A DNA stretch of 64,000 nucleotides, taken from contig NC_011566.1 of NCBI RefSeq assembly GCF_000014885.1, positions 3,205,501 to 3,269,500 of the forward strand. The letters run 5' to 3'. The notes under the pieces are model-generated. The model was given only the letters and a program-made list of their open reading frames with translations, did no database searches and was not told where the DNA came from. The DNA comes from Shewanella piezotolerans WP3. GTDB lineage: Bacteria; Pseudomonadota; Gammaproteobacteria; Enterobacterales; Shewanellaceae. Shown in pieces: positions 34,928 through 43,651 of this stretch (positions are counted from its first letter, which is position 1; each line of letters begins with the position of its first letter). The position numbers and the translations under genes were made by a program.

Positions 34928-37113
34928 TGTTTAATCTTCCAATTGGCCTGCGCGCAAAAGTCGCGGTTTTATCGCTGTTTTTACTTTGCCTGCCTTGGCT
35001 TGGGTACCAATATGTGTGGGAGATGGAAAAGTATCTCAGGCTGGGGCAAGAGAAAACCCTCGAAGGCACCACCCAAGCACTAGCAACTGCACTGCACGAA
35101 CGACCCAGATTATTCGATAGCCAAGCCAGTTTTCTAACCCAAGTTGAGCAAGGTCGTGACCTCTATGCTTATCCTCTTGCAGGCCCAATTCAACTTGATG
35201 GTAAATTGGGCGACTGGCAACCCTATCGCCACCGTGCGTTGCACTACGGTGAAGATTATCAGATCTATAAACGCGACCAAGCAACACCACTCGCTATCGA
35301 CTTTACCCACATGGTGGGGAAATACGCTGGTTACCTATACGGTTTTTTTGAGGTTACTGATCCTCAAGTGATCTACCGCGGAAAAAACAGTTTAAGCATC
35401 GACCGTAACGACCATATTGCTATTGCAACACTGGCGCCAGATGGTCAGTTTCGCCGCTATATCATCGCCACCACAAAAGATGGTTGGATAAGTGCCTTTG
35501 AGCTGCCTGAAGATCCTGCGCTAACCACTCCGGTTACCCCTGAAGTAAAAATCCAAGGTAAGTGGCTGAAAACTGCTAAAGGCTATAATGTCGAATTACG
35601 GATCCCACTTAGCATGGTCGGAAGTAAGCTGGGCTTTGCCATCTATGATGTTAACAACCGTAACACTCGACAGTTAGATGCCATCGTCGGCACATCGGCC
35701 ATTGACGATGTTAACAAGCTTGGAACAGTACTGGTACCCTCACCCGAAATCGAAAGCATTATCAAAGGTATGGCACACAATAGCTCGCGCATTTGGGTGG
35801 TCGATAAACATGGTCGTGTGTTGGCAAAATCCGGTGATATACACTCCGATAATAGCGTGTGGTCGCGCTCTACCATTGAAAACGAGGGTAAAAGCAGCTG
35901 GGACAGATTTAAGCAGCAATACCTGTACCCGCTTTACTACAAAATACTAACCACGCCACCGAAAGATTTTGTCGACTCCTTACAAGACTCCACTGTGCTA
36001 CAAGGGAGTCATATCAGTAAAGCGTTGCAGGGCAAGCAAGGCTCTACCTGGCGATTGACTCCCGACAGTAAAGCTGTCGTGTTAGCCGCAGCCAGTCCAA
36101 TTTGGATCGACGATAAAGTGATGGGGGTGGTGATTGCTGAAGAGACCACACACGGGATCCGTACCTTGCGCAATAAAGCCTTAGAGAAGCTGTTTAATGT
36201 GATCCTTACCATCATGAGTATGGGCACATTAGCACTATTCTTTTTTGCCTCTAATATCTCCAGTAGGATCCGTAAACTGCGTGATGAAGCAGAAGAAGCT
36301 ATTGATAACCAAGGCCGAATTAAAAAGTCGATCCAAGGCTCAAAAGTGCGTGATGAAATTGGAGACCTCTCCCGTAGCTTTGCCAGTATCGTCAGTCGCC
36401 TAGGGCAATACACTCACTATTTAGAGAACATGTCATCGCGTCTATCCCATGAACTGCGTACTCCTGTCGCTGTGGTGCGATCCTCCTTAGAGCATTTAAG
36501 TCTGCAAACCCTTAATCCAGATAGCCGCAAATATGTTGACCGGGCGCAGGAAGGAGTTAACCGCCTCAATATGATCCTCAGCAATATGAGCGAAGCCACC
36601 CGTCTGGAAGAGAGCCTCACTCATGCAGAAAAATCCCTGTTCCCGTTAGATAAAGTGGTGAGTGGCTGTATGCAAGGCTACCAGTTGACCTACCCAAGTC
36701 AGCGCTTCAATACCGATATTGAGCCGCAAACCATCCTCGTTGAAGGTGTACCTGAGTACATCGCCCAATTGATGGATAAGCTGATTGCTAACGCTCTGGA
36801 GTTTAGCCATGCAGACAGCGCGATTGAGGTGAGTTTAGTGGTACAAAGTAAATCAGCGCTGCTAACCGTTGCCAACTATGGCACGCCGTTACCCGAAAAT
36901 ATGTCAGAGCAGATATTTGAATCTATGGTTTCTGTTCGGGCGCAAAAGGCGCAAGATAAACCGCACTTAGGGCTAGGGCTATATATCGCTCGTTTAATTA
37001 GCCTGTTTCATAAAGGGAAAATTAGTGCACAGAACAGAGTCAATGATCAAGGTGCTGTTTCTGGCGTTGAAATTGTCATCCAGCTGCCTATTAGTAAAGA
37101 AAAGCCCGTTTAA
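34927..37113 (+). CDS. pdsS: Dedicated sortase system histidine kinase PdsS
   Basis: A ~728-residue membrane kinase. Span 1 (about 7-24), a very large periplasmic part (about 25-425), span 2 (about 430-450), HAMP region, H-box MSSRLSHELRTPVAVV, N-box LIANALEFSH and G-box HLGLGLYIA. Within the periplasmic part, residues about 85-260 (LAGPIQLDGKLGDWQPY through VELRIPLSMVGSKLGFAI) read like a family-9 carbohydrate-binding/DOMON-like beta-sandwich. The ATG at 34927 overlaps the pdsR stop (TAATG) and is preferred over an upstream ATG at 34876 inside pdsR. Confidence 0.92.
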   Translation: MFNLPIGLRAKVAVLSLFLLCLPWLGYQYVWEMEKYLRLGQEKTLEGTTQALATALHERPRLFDSQASFLTQVEQGRDLYAYPLAGPIQLDGKLGDWQPYRHRALHYGEDYQIYKRDQATPLAIDFTHMVGKYAGYLYGFFEVTDPQVIYRGKNSLSIDRNDHIAIATLAPDGQFRRYIIATTKDGWISAFELPEDPALTTPVTPEVKIQGKWLKTAKGYNVELRIPLSMVGSKLGFAIYDVNNRNTRQLDAIVGTSAIDDVNKLGTVLVPSPEIESIIKGMAHNSSRIWVVDKHGRVLAKSGDIHSDNSVWSRSTIENEGKSSWDRFKQQYLYPLYYKILTTPPKDFVDSLQDSTVLQGSHISKALQGKQGSTWRLTPDSKAVVLAAASPIWIDDKVMGVVIAEETTHGIRTLRNKALEKLFNVILTIMSMGTLALFFFASNISSRIRKLRDEAEEAIDNQGRIKKSIQGSKVRDEIGDLSRSFASIVSRLGQYTHYLENMSSRLSHELRTPVAVVRSSLEHLSLQTLNPDSRKYVDRAQEGVNRLNMILSNMSEATRLEESLTHAEKSLFPLDKVVSGCMQGYQLTYPSQRFNTDIEPQTILVEGVPEYIAQLMDKLIANALEFSHADSAIEVSLVVQSKSALLTVANYGTPLPENMSEQIFESMVSVRAQKAQDKPHLGLGLYIARLISLFHKGKISAQNRVNDQGAVSGVEIVIQLPISKEKPV

Positions 37114-37144
37114 GACAACCTTGAATATATTGACGCTTCACTTT

Positions 37145-37168
37145 AGCCGTTTAGATGTTAAGATGGCT
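37145..37168 (+). promoter_or_regulatory. Candidate MetJ operator (three tandem met boxes)
   Basis: Three adjacent 8-mers in register, AGCCGTTT, AGATGTTA and AGATGGCT, match the met box AGACGTCT at 6, 5 and 6 positions. They end 37 bases before metC, a gene repressed by MetJ in enterobacteria. Confidence 0.5.
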
Positions 37169-37205
37169 AAACAAAAGTATGCCTTTATTGTGGAAGTAGA
37201 ACCCT

Positions 37206-38393
37206 ATGAAAAAAGAAACGCAGATAATTAGTCTTGGCCGTGACAAAAAATGGACTCAAGGAGTGATCAATCCACCGGTTTACCGGGCATCAACCATGGT
37301 GTTTGATACCATGGAAGATCTGCGTTTTGCTGCAAAAAACAAAGCCAATGGCGAGATGTTTTATGGTCGTCGTGGCGGCCCTACTCACTTCGCCTTTCAA
37401 GCCGCTATTGCTGAACTTGAAGGTGGTGTAGGCACAGCGCTGTACCCATCGGGTAGCGCGGCGATAAGCAACAGCTTACTGTCATTTTTAAAAGCGGGCG
37501 ATCACCTATTAATGGTTGACAGTGCCTATGAGCCTACTCGCGATCTGTGTAATAAGTTACTGGCCGGATACGGTATCGAAACCACCTATTACGATCCTAT
37601 GGTTGGTGAAGGCATAGAAGAACTGATTCGCCCCAATACTAAGGTGTTATTTTTAGAATCTCCTGGCTCTATCACCATGGAAATTCAAGATGTCCCCACC
37701 CTTAGCCGCATTGCCCATGAACATGATATTGTGGTGATGCTAGATAACACTTGGGCGTCGCCAATCAATTCACGCCCGTTTGAGATGGGCGTCGATATCT
37801 CAATTCAAGCGGCAACTAAATACATTGTCGGTCACTCCGATGTCATGATGGGCACCGCCACCGCCAATGAAAAGCATTGGGAACAACTAAGAGAGAATAG
37901 CTACCTGCTAGGGCAGTGCACCTCACCAGACGATGTATACCTTGCCAGCCGCGGGTTGCGTACACTGGGTATTCGTTTAGCCCAGCACGAACAAAACGCC
38001 TTAAAAGTGGCTAACTGGCTCAATAGTCGGCCAGAGGTCGATCATCTGCGTCACCCAGCCTTTGAAACCTGCCCTGGGCATGAGTTCTTTAAACGCGACT
38101 TTAGTGCATCAAATGGATTATTCTCATTTGTATTAAAACAAGGCAATCAAAAATCGGTCACCGCTTTTGTGGAAAACATGCAGCACTTTAAAATGGGCTT
38201 CTCATGGGGTGGTTTTGAAAGTCTAATCCTAGGTGTGTTCGGCATTGATAAACTGCGCACAGCCACTAAGTGGGATAGCAGTAAGCCGCTGATAAGACTG
38301 CATATTGGTCTTGAAAACGTCGACGACCTGATTGCCGATCTCGACGCCGCCTTTGATCGCTTTAATGCCGAGCTAAAGTTAACGGCAAAATAA
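37206..38393 (+). CDS. metC: Cystathionine beta-lyase
   Basis: PLP-dependent enzyme of methionine synthesis that splits cystathionine into homocysteine, pyruvate and ammonia. The 395-residue chain has the Cys/Met-metabolism fold: YGRRGGPTHFAFQAAIAELE, the PLP-phosphate region ALYPSGSAAISNS, VVMLDNTWASP (Asp to the pyridine N) and the Schiff-base Lys in IQAATKYIVGHSDVMMG. Closest to the gammaproteobacterial MetC type. MetJ-like boxes lie just upstream, and a terminator follows. Confidence 0.93.
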   Translation: MKKETQIISLGRDKKWTQGVINPPVYRASTMVFDTMEDLRFAAKNKANGEMFYGRRGGPTHFAFQAAIAELEGGVGTALYPSGSAAISNSLLSFLKAGDHLLMVDSAYEPTRDLCNKLLAGYGIETTYYDPMVGEGIEELIRPNTKVLFLESPGSITMEIQDVPTLSRIAHEHDIVVMLDNTWASPINSRPFEMGVDISIQAATKYIVGHSDVMMGTATANEKHWEQLRENSYLLGQCTSPDDVYLASRGLRTLGIRLAQHEQNALKVANWLNSRPEVDHLRHPAFETCPGHEFFKRDFSASNGLFSFVLKQGNQKSVTAFVENMQHFKMGFSWGGFESLILGVFGIDKLRTATKWDSSKPLIRLHIGLENVDDLIADLDAAFDRFNAELKLTAK

Positions 38394-38415
38394 CCGACGT
38401 TAGCAACCAGCCATA

Positions 38416-38449
38416 AAAAATCCGAGTTTAGTAATAGGCTCGGATTTTT
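38416..38449. terminator. Bidirectional terminator between metC and gloC
   Basis: AAAAATCCGAG and CTCGGATTTTT form an 11-bp stem with a 12-nt loop between convergent genes. Confidence 0.85.
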
Positions 38450-38481
38450 AGTATTAACGTATAACTAAAGTCGCGACAGAG

Positions 38482-39126
38482 TTAATCAAACAGCTGATCA
38501 GCAACAAATGGATTTTGTGCGCGCTCTTCACCAAAGGTCGACAGCGGTCCATGGCCCGGAATAAATTGTACCTCTTTACCCAGCGGCCACAGCTTTTTAG
38601 TGATGGAGTCGATGAGATCTTGATGGTTAGACTGCGGAAAATCAGTGCGGCCGATTGAGCCTCTAAAGAGCACATCGCCGACCCAGGCAATAGCAGCCTC
38701 TTTAGCAAAAAACACCACGTGACCTGGCGTGTGTCCAGGGCAGTGCAACACTGATAACACCTGCTCCCCCACAGTCACTTCATCACCCTCTTGCAGAAAG
38801 CGGCTTGGTGTAAACGGATCACAATGTACAAAACCAAAATGTTGGCTCTGCTTAGGTAAGCTTTCTAACCAGAAACTATCAGCTAAGTGAGGGCCCACAA
38901 TAGGAACATTTAGCTGCTCAGCAAGAGTTTGCGCCGCACCGACATGGTCAATATGGCCATGGGTCAATAACACTTGCTCTATCTGGACATGGTTCTTAGC
39001 AGCTTCTTCCAAAATGCGTTCAAGGTTTCCACCAGGATCAACCACAGCCCCTTTCAAGCTTTGCTCACACCAAATTAAACTACAATTTTGCTGAAATGGC
39101 GTGACTGGTATTAACTGATACTTCAT
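38482..39126 (-). CDS. gloC: Metallo-beta-lactamase fold hydrolase, GloC/YcbL type
   Basis: A 214-residue hydrolase closely resembling E. coli YcbL/GloC, a type II hydroxyacylglutathione hydrolase (glyoxalase II). The N-terminus PVTPFQQNCSLIWCEQ is the family signature. The metal site is complete: LTHGHIDHVGAA, HCPGHTPGHVVFF, WVGDVLFRGSIGRTDFP and FIPGHGPLS. Cytoplasmic. It would hydrolyse S-lactoylglutathione in methylglyoxal detoxification. Confidence 0.92.
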   Translation of the reverse strand: MKYQLIPVTPFQQNCSLIWCEQSLKGAVVDPGGNLERILEEAAKNHVQIEQVLLTHGHIDHVGAAQTLAEQLNVPIVGPHLADSFWLESLPKQSQHFGFVHCDPFTPSRFLQEGDEVTVGEQVLSVLHCPGHTPGHVVFFAKEAAIAWVGDVLFRGSIGRTDFPQSNHQDLIDSITKKLWPLGKEVQFIPGHGPLSTFGEERAQNPFVADQLFD

Positions 39127-39242
39127 CGAAACTCACCTAAAGATTATTTAGCAGTGCAATGGTTAAAGATTACGCCAACTTACGCATTTCCTCTATAAAT
39201 AATTGGTAGAACATGAACTAACGCTCACAAAAACGGCATATT

Positions 39243-39439
39243 ATACCAATTGCATTAAGTATTTGAGCAGTTCAGAGCCCCTCAGTCTTTTCAATTCAAA
39301 GCGCATTGGTAAAGAAATGGTATTCCCTTTTAAGCCAATGCAAAGCAGAAGTGGAAAGACTGAGGGGCTCACGTAGTGCGGCTGAGGTTAAACAAATTGG
39401 CAAAACGCTGAATGGTCAAACTTTTAATGCAATTGGTAT
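39243..39439. mobile_element. MITE-like element, 197 bp, uninterrupted copy
   Basis: Ends are a perfect 16-bp inverted repeat (ATACCAATTGCATTAA and complement), with weaker pairing beyond. Its reverse complement matches both flanks of the interrupted element at 25751-26163. It has no coding capacity. It lies in the 514-bp gap between gloC and the lipoprotein gene; nothing else was recognised in that gap. Confidence 0.75.
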
Positions 39440-39640
39440 TAAAAGCAGCTAATAGAAAAATGAGTCTTTATTCTGTTATCAAGTCGCTATTTTTAAGTTC
39501 AAGACTAAAGTTGGCTAATCGCTAGTCGCGGATTAAAATAGGTAATAAACAGATACAGGCATTAGTTAAAGCAAGTTAGCTGCACCCAAAGCAAGCTGAG
39601 AACTGAATAAATACCCCGTTCTCAACCAGTTTACCTGTGA

Positions 39641-41683
39641 TTAACAGCCCTTTGGAAATATCCAAACTTCAACAGCGCCATTTTTACTGCCAAAGTCATC
39701 ACCTGATGATCCAGGCGTTGAAGGTGCAGTCTCTTTAGTCGGAGCGCTATTACAGGTAGTGGCTGGAATAATCGACCAGCTTCCACCACCAGCTCCAGCA
39801 GCATCATCGCCAGCACCACCGCCACCATAACCACCACCACCGCCGCCACCGCCAGCGCCGCTAAAGCTATCATCGGCATTGCCGCCCCTGCCGTTTGAGC
39901 CGACCCCAGGATCGCCATTAACCCATTCACTGTTAACCCCTAAAAACCCTTGTCCACCTTGACCACCAATACCGTCTTTACCGTCATCAGCGCCACTTCC
40001 TCCATCTCCCCATTCATCCGTGCTGCCGCCATCGGCTCCACTGTCAAAGCTTTGTCCTACACCAATGGTTCCCTGACCTATGACCGATGAGGCCGCAACG
40101 CCACCATCGGCGCCATCAGTGCCATCATTAATCCATCCAGATGAATCACCGCCACCGCCACCGCCTGCAATAAGAATGACATCATCTTCCAGTGAACTGG
40201 GACTACTTTCTGCAATCATGACCAGTGTAGAGGAACCACCGTCGCCATAAATATTACTTAGTGTGCCATTTTCACCGATGAAGAAATTGAATGAAGTTTG
40301 TCCATAACTGTCTAGGAAATGAGATAGAGTGGTGACGGTTGATGCAAACCCAGCCTTACCTCCATCACCACCAGAGGTCCAAAGCCCGCCACTAGAGCCT
40401 ATGCCGCCTTCTCCCCCCCAAGCTAAAATGGCCATAGGAGTGTCGTTGTCCAGAGTGGCATCAAAAGATGAGCTAACCTGACTGAAGATATCAACAAGAT
40501 TGACAGACGTAACCAATTCTGAAGAGTCAATAGCTTCACAACTTGTTATTGGTGTGCCACCATCAACCCCACCATACTCTGTGGTACACACTTGCTTATC
40601 AACCGCTGGCAATAAACATTTATAAACGGTGTTGCCATCATCGGTAACATCCTGCTTAACGGAGTCGCACGGGTCTGACTCGGCAACGGCTGTTGAATTA
40701 CAAAAGCCAACAGAGGTGATATCGCAAATACCTCCGTCAGTCCAGGTAGCGCCCACAAGATTGGCGTTATCAAAATCCGTATCTGTGACGGTCGCATTAT
40801 GAAGGTCAGCTGGAGATAATTGCGCGCTGGAAAAATAAGCTCCAGTTAGGTTGGCGTCACTGAGATCAGCATAAGTCATTTCCGAACCACGAAAGTCACC
40901 CTTGCTCATATCTGCGCCACTAAAGTTGGTTCCGGTGAGCGTTGATTCGAAAAGGTCGACATTGGTTAATATGGCATCGGTTAAATCAGCGCCAGAAAGA
41001 TCAGCAAATGTGAGTGTTGCATTATCCAAGTCAGCATCTGACAAATCACAATTCTTACAGGCATTAGTAGAAATAAGCGTGGTCACATTGTCATCTGTAG
41101 TCTCAGCATGAGCAGAGCTTATTAGGATATTACCGATGTGACTGAGAAGTCTGGAAACAATGGAATAGTGAGTGCTATTTATTGCTGACAACGAACCACT
41201 ATTAGGCTGTGTCACTAAGAAGGTTAGATCTGTGCTTTCTACGTGTTCACCGTGGGTCAGTACCAACTGAAATTCGCCAGCAGGCATTATTGCCGATACA
41301 CACTTGTCATTGGCTGACATGCTAAGCACTTCTTCTCCATCGCTATTGTTAAGCACCATAGAGTGATTTGAATCGCTGTTACCATCTTCGTAGCAAAACG
41401 TATGATTAAGGGTACGTGAATATTGGTAAGGTATAAGATCAGTACCTGATTCGCCATTGGAGTCATCCGCTGTAGTTGCCGAGCCAGGCTCAAGAAATAA
41501 TGCAACGACTCCTTGTTCAGGGTTGGCACGCAAGCGACTATTATCTGCAAAGTCCTTTTCGAGTAAAAAATCTGATTGTATTTCCGTATCATCGTTGCTA
41601 TTGCAAGCTGACACGAAAATGAGAGAAAAAATAAATGCCAACAACATGTTAAAGTTGCTGCGGTAATCACTGATAGTCTGCAC
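39641..41683 (-). CDS. Lipoprotein with pentapeptide repeats and a glycine-rich C-terminus
   Basis: A 680-residue exported protein. The N-terminal hydrophobic segment ends in a lipobox, LIFVSACNS, so the mature N-terminal Cys is probably lipidated. Residues about 208-310 are pentapeptide repeats of the A(D/N)Lxx type (ADLSGADLTDAILTNVDL...), a right-handed beta-helix. From about residue 395 to the end the chain is very Gly-rich (GGGGGDSSGW, SGAGGGGGGGGYGGGGAG) with Asp/Ser and ends VEVWIFPKGC. No enzymatic motif; it probably acts as a surface structural or adhesion protein. An ATG at 41647, right before the hydrophobic core, is an alternative start. Confidence 0.65.
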   Translation of the reverse strand: MQTISDYRSNFNMLLAFIFSLIFVSACNSNDDTEIQSDFLLEKDFADNSRLRANPEQGVVALFLEPGSATTADDSNGESGTDLIPYQYSRTLNHTFCYEDGNSDSNHSMVLNNSDGEEVLSMSANDKCVSAIMPAGEFQLVLTHGEHVESTDLTFLVTQPNSGSLSAINSTHYSIVSRLLSHIGNILISSAHAETTDDNVTTLISTNACKNCDLSDADLDNATLTFADLSGADLTDAILTNVDLFESTLTGTNFSGADMSKGDFRGSEMTYADLSDANLTGAYFSSAQLSPADLHNATVTDTDFDNANLVGATWTDGGICDITSVGFCNSTAVAESDPCDSVKQDVTDDGNTVYKCLLPAVDKQVCTTEYGGVDGGTPITSCEAIDSSELVTSVNLVDIFSQVSSSFDATLDNDTPMAILAWGGEGGIGSSGGLWTSGGDGGKAGFASTVTTLSHFLDSYGQTSFNFFIGENGTLSNIYGDGGSSTLVMIAESSPSSLEDDVILIAGGGGGGDSSGWINDGTDGADGGVAASSVIGQGTIGVGQSFDSGADGGSTDEWGDGGSGADDGKDGIGGQGGQGFLGVNSEWVNGDPGVGSNGRGGNADDSFSGAGGGGGGGGYGGGGAGDDAAGAGGGSWSIIPATTCNSAPTKETAPSTPGSSGDDFGSKNGAVEVWIFPKGC

Positions 41684-41930
41684 GTTACTTTCCTTATAAT
41701 GGAACAGATTTTTCTTTAGTTGTTAACGGCTATTAATTCCATATCTATTAATTAGATCACAGCCCCTAATCAATAGCATAGCGATCCTCATACTAATTAA
41801 CAACGGCGAGCGCTAACCAAGGCAAGAACTTGAGATATATTCAGCAATGGGTAATAGGTAAACACTGGATATTAATCGAAAACACAGTCAAACCGAGAAC
41901 GGTTTAATCAGCTAAGTAGTCAAATACATG

Positions 41931-41948
41931 TTATACCGATCGGTATAA
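41931..41948. repeat. Perfect 18-bp palindrome
   Basis: TTATACCGATCGGTATAA is fully self-complementary. It could be an operator or the end of a dispersed element; the inverted repeat at 41968-42023 follows closely. Confidence 0.6.
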
Positions 41949-41967
41949 ATATTTGGTCGCTTCGTGA

Positions 41968-42023
41968 GAGTTTAGCGGTGTTGAGGCAAGTTCATTAACC
42001 CAGCATCAAAGCCGCTAAAACTC
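41968..42023. repeat. Inverted repeat next to the 18-bp palindrome
   Basis: GAGTTTAGCGG pairs with CCGCTAAAACTC, leaving one bulged base; the spacer is about 33 bases. No T-run. Confidence 0.5.
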
Positions 42024-42180
42024 GCCAGTAAGGAGTGTTTTTTGCTTGCTACTTCTGTGTTGAATAAACTTAAAAACAGTCAGTAATACTGTTTAACGAA
42101 TGAGATTTTTGCTCAAGCTCAAATCATCTCTTTAGCTTAGCTCTACAGCTTAAGCTCTGAATACCACAGGGTAAAATCAC

Positions 42181-42417
42181 GTCTTTCTTGGTTGGGAATA
42201 TCTAGGCATATTACCCCCTCATAGCGATGAGGTGGTGGCCACCAAACTGAGGAAGAACAGTCTTTCTTGGTTGGTATATCTAGGCATATTAACCCCCTCA
42301 TAGTGATGAGGAGGTGTCCACTAAACTGAGGAAGAGCAGTCTTTCTTGGTTGGTATATCTAGGCATTCTAGCCTGCTCAAAGTGATGAGGAGGTGTCTAC
42401 TAAACTGGGGGAAGAGC
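42181..42417. repeat. 79-bp tandem repeat, three copies
   Basis: Units start at 42181, 42260 and 42339, each with GTCTTTCTTGGTTGG near its start. Each unit carries CTCATAGTGATGAG-like dyads (degenerate in the third) and an AAACTGAGGAAGAGCA-like tail. No ORF runs through. Copies 1-2 and 2-3 are about 85% alike by eye. Confidence 0.85.
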
Positions 42418-42460
42418 AAACTCCCTCTCTAATTGCTTGTGATTAGTAGCTGTACTAAAC

Positions 42461-42883
42461 CTATGCTTGTTGAGGGTATGCTTGCCCATCATCTTGGTTT
42501 GAAGCTGGTGAAGAAGCATGTCTATGCAGCCATACCCACCTATCTGTTTTTCTTAATGCCACACTCCAACGAATTGGTATTTCTATTTTACTCCCTTGAT
42601 ATTCAAGGTGAATGATTAAAGAAATGGCAACTACAGCATAATCATTTGAAATATTAATCTTCGACCATTGCCATTCAAATTCACTTGCGGTGGCTTCAGC
42701 AAAGTTTCTTAGAAACAACTCCTTAACCGAATCTCTTCCTATGCAAAGTTCATCAGCACCAGTACCAATGATAGAAATATCATCGCTGTCTTCAAAAATA
42801 TGCATTAATGAATCAATATCTTTAGCACAATATGCTTTGGCATAATCCTCTAAAGTTGATCTGATCTCTTGCTCTACTGTCAT
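42461..42883 (-). CDS. SnoaL-like / DUF4440 family protein
   Basis: A 140-residue soluble protein with the NTF2-like cone fold signature: QEIRSTLEDYAKAYCAKDIDSLMHIF, then FEWQWSKINISNDYAVVAI and WSVALRKTDRWVWLHRHAS. Family members include ketosteroid isomerase-like enzymes and ligand-binding proteins; no function can be assigned. It lies in an accessory region beside an IS/recombinase remnant, and its 5' end overlaps the start of the divergent chimeric ORF, consistent with recent arrival. Confidence 0.75.
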   Translation of the reverse strand: MTVEQEIRSTLEDYAKAYCAKDIDSLMHIFEDSDDISIIGTGADELCIGRDSVKELFLRNFAEATASEFEWQWSKINISNDYAVVAISLIIHLEYQGSKIEIPIRWSVALRKTDRWVWLHRHASSPASNQDDGQAYPQQA

Positions 42884-42899
42884 ATAACACCTTTATCAA

Positions 42900-43462
42900 C
42901 TTTGATTACAGGGGGCGAAGTACTTCAAACAAATGAAATGGACTTCCCTTACCAATTGGCGGCACTCTTTTTTAAATCAAAAACTGCCAAATTAGTTGTT
43001 GGTATTCATGGTTTCGACGAATACGGTAAAACTAAAGTAAACAGTTATAAGAAACAAGCTGTTAGAGACAATCGCCAAAATGAAAAGAACGATGTCAATG
43101 ATGCCGAAGCAATATGTGAAACTGTGACCAGAGCTAAAACACGCTTCCTCAGTATCAAAAGTGAAGAGCAACAAGCTGTTTTATGCCTGCACCACATTAG
43201 ACAAGGTCAGGTCAAAGACCGCACGGTCATGATTAATCGACTTCACCGCTTACTCTCAGAGTTTGGCATTATCATTCTTGGTACAGGTGAAGTCACAGCC
43301 CATACGTTTAGACATTCAATTGCGACTAGCGTACTAAAGGGTGGTGCAGATATAAGAATTTTACCAGAAATGTTGGACTTCAGAGTGATTAAAACAACTC
43401 AAACATACATTCACACAGCAGGCCTCCATCAACCAGGGAGCATTAGCCATTTTGATAAATAG
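42900..43462 (+). pseudogene. Chimera of IS110-type transposase and tyrosine recombinase fragments
   Basis: Up to about 43280 the frame reads like part of an IS110/IS1111 transposase: EKNDVNDAEAICETVTRAKTRFLSIKSEEQQA and NRLHRLLSEFGI. It lacks the DEDD start (only VVGIHG-like text) and the C-terminal Transposase_20 domain. From about 43295 it reads as the end of a tyrosine recombinase: TAHTFRHSIATSVLKGGADIR with His and Arg of box II, LDF where LGH is expected, and the nucleophile region TYIH; GSISHFDK at the end resembles the tail of integron-type integrases. Both parts are too incomplete to be active. The ORF is open from 42869, but its first codons are antisense to the SnoaL gene. Confidence 0.7.
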
Positions 43463-43651
43463 CCACTGATAAGTAAACGTGTGATAACGAGACTTTCTTC
43501 TTTAGCTCTGCCCTATTATTGTAAAAACTGTCAACGCGCCAAAAACTTCTATCACTCGATAATTTGTCAACTCTCCTCAACGACCCAATTTCGGTATACA
43601 ATCTCCAGTTTTATTGCCCAAAAATAGTGAACAACAAACAAGGCGAAAATC

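Larger units (their letters stand above)
41684..42460. other. Repeat-rich non-coding tract
   Basis: 777 bp without a credible gene. It holds the 18-bp palindrome at 41931, an inverted repeat at 41968-42023 and the triple 79-bp tandem repeat at 42181-42417. Bases 41690-41760 probably hold the promoter of the lipoprotein gene. Confidence 0.7.

Noticed and set aside
42181..42417. Tandem 79-bp repeats as integron attC sites or a CRISPR array
   Set aside because: No GTTRRRY/RYYYAAC core pair was found in any unit, and the units are contiguous without variable spacers, so neither attC cassettes nor CRISPR fits.
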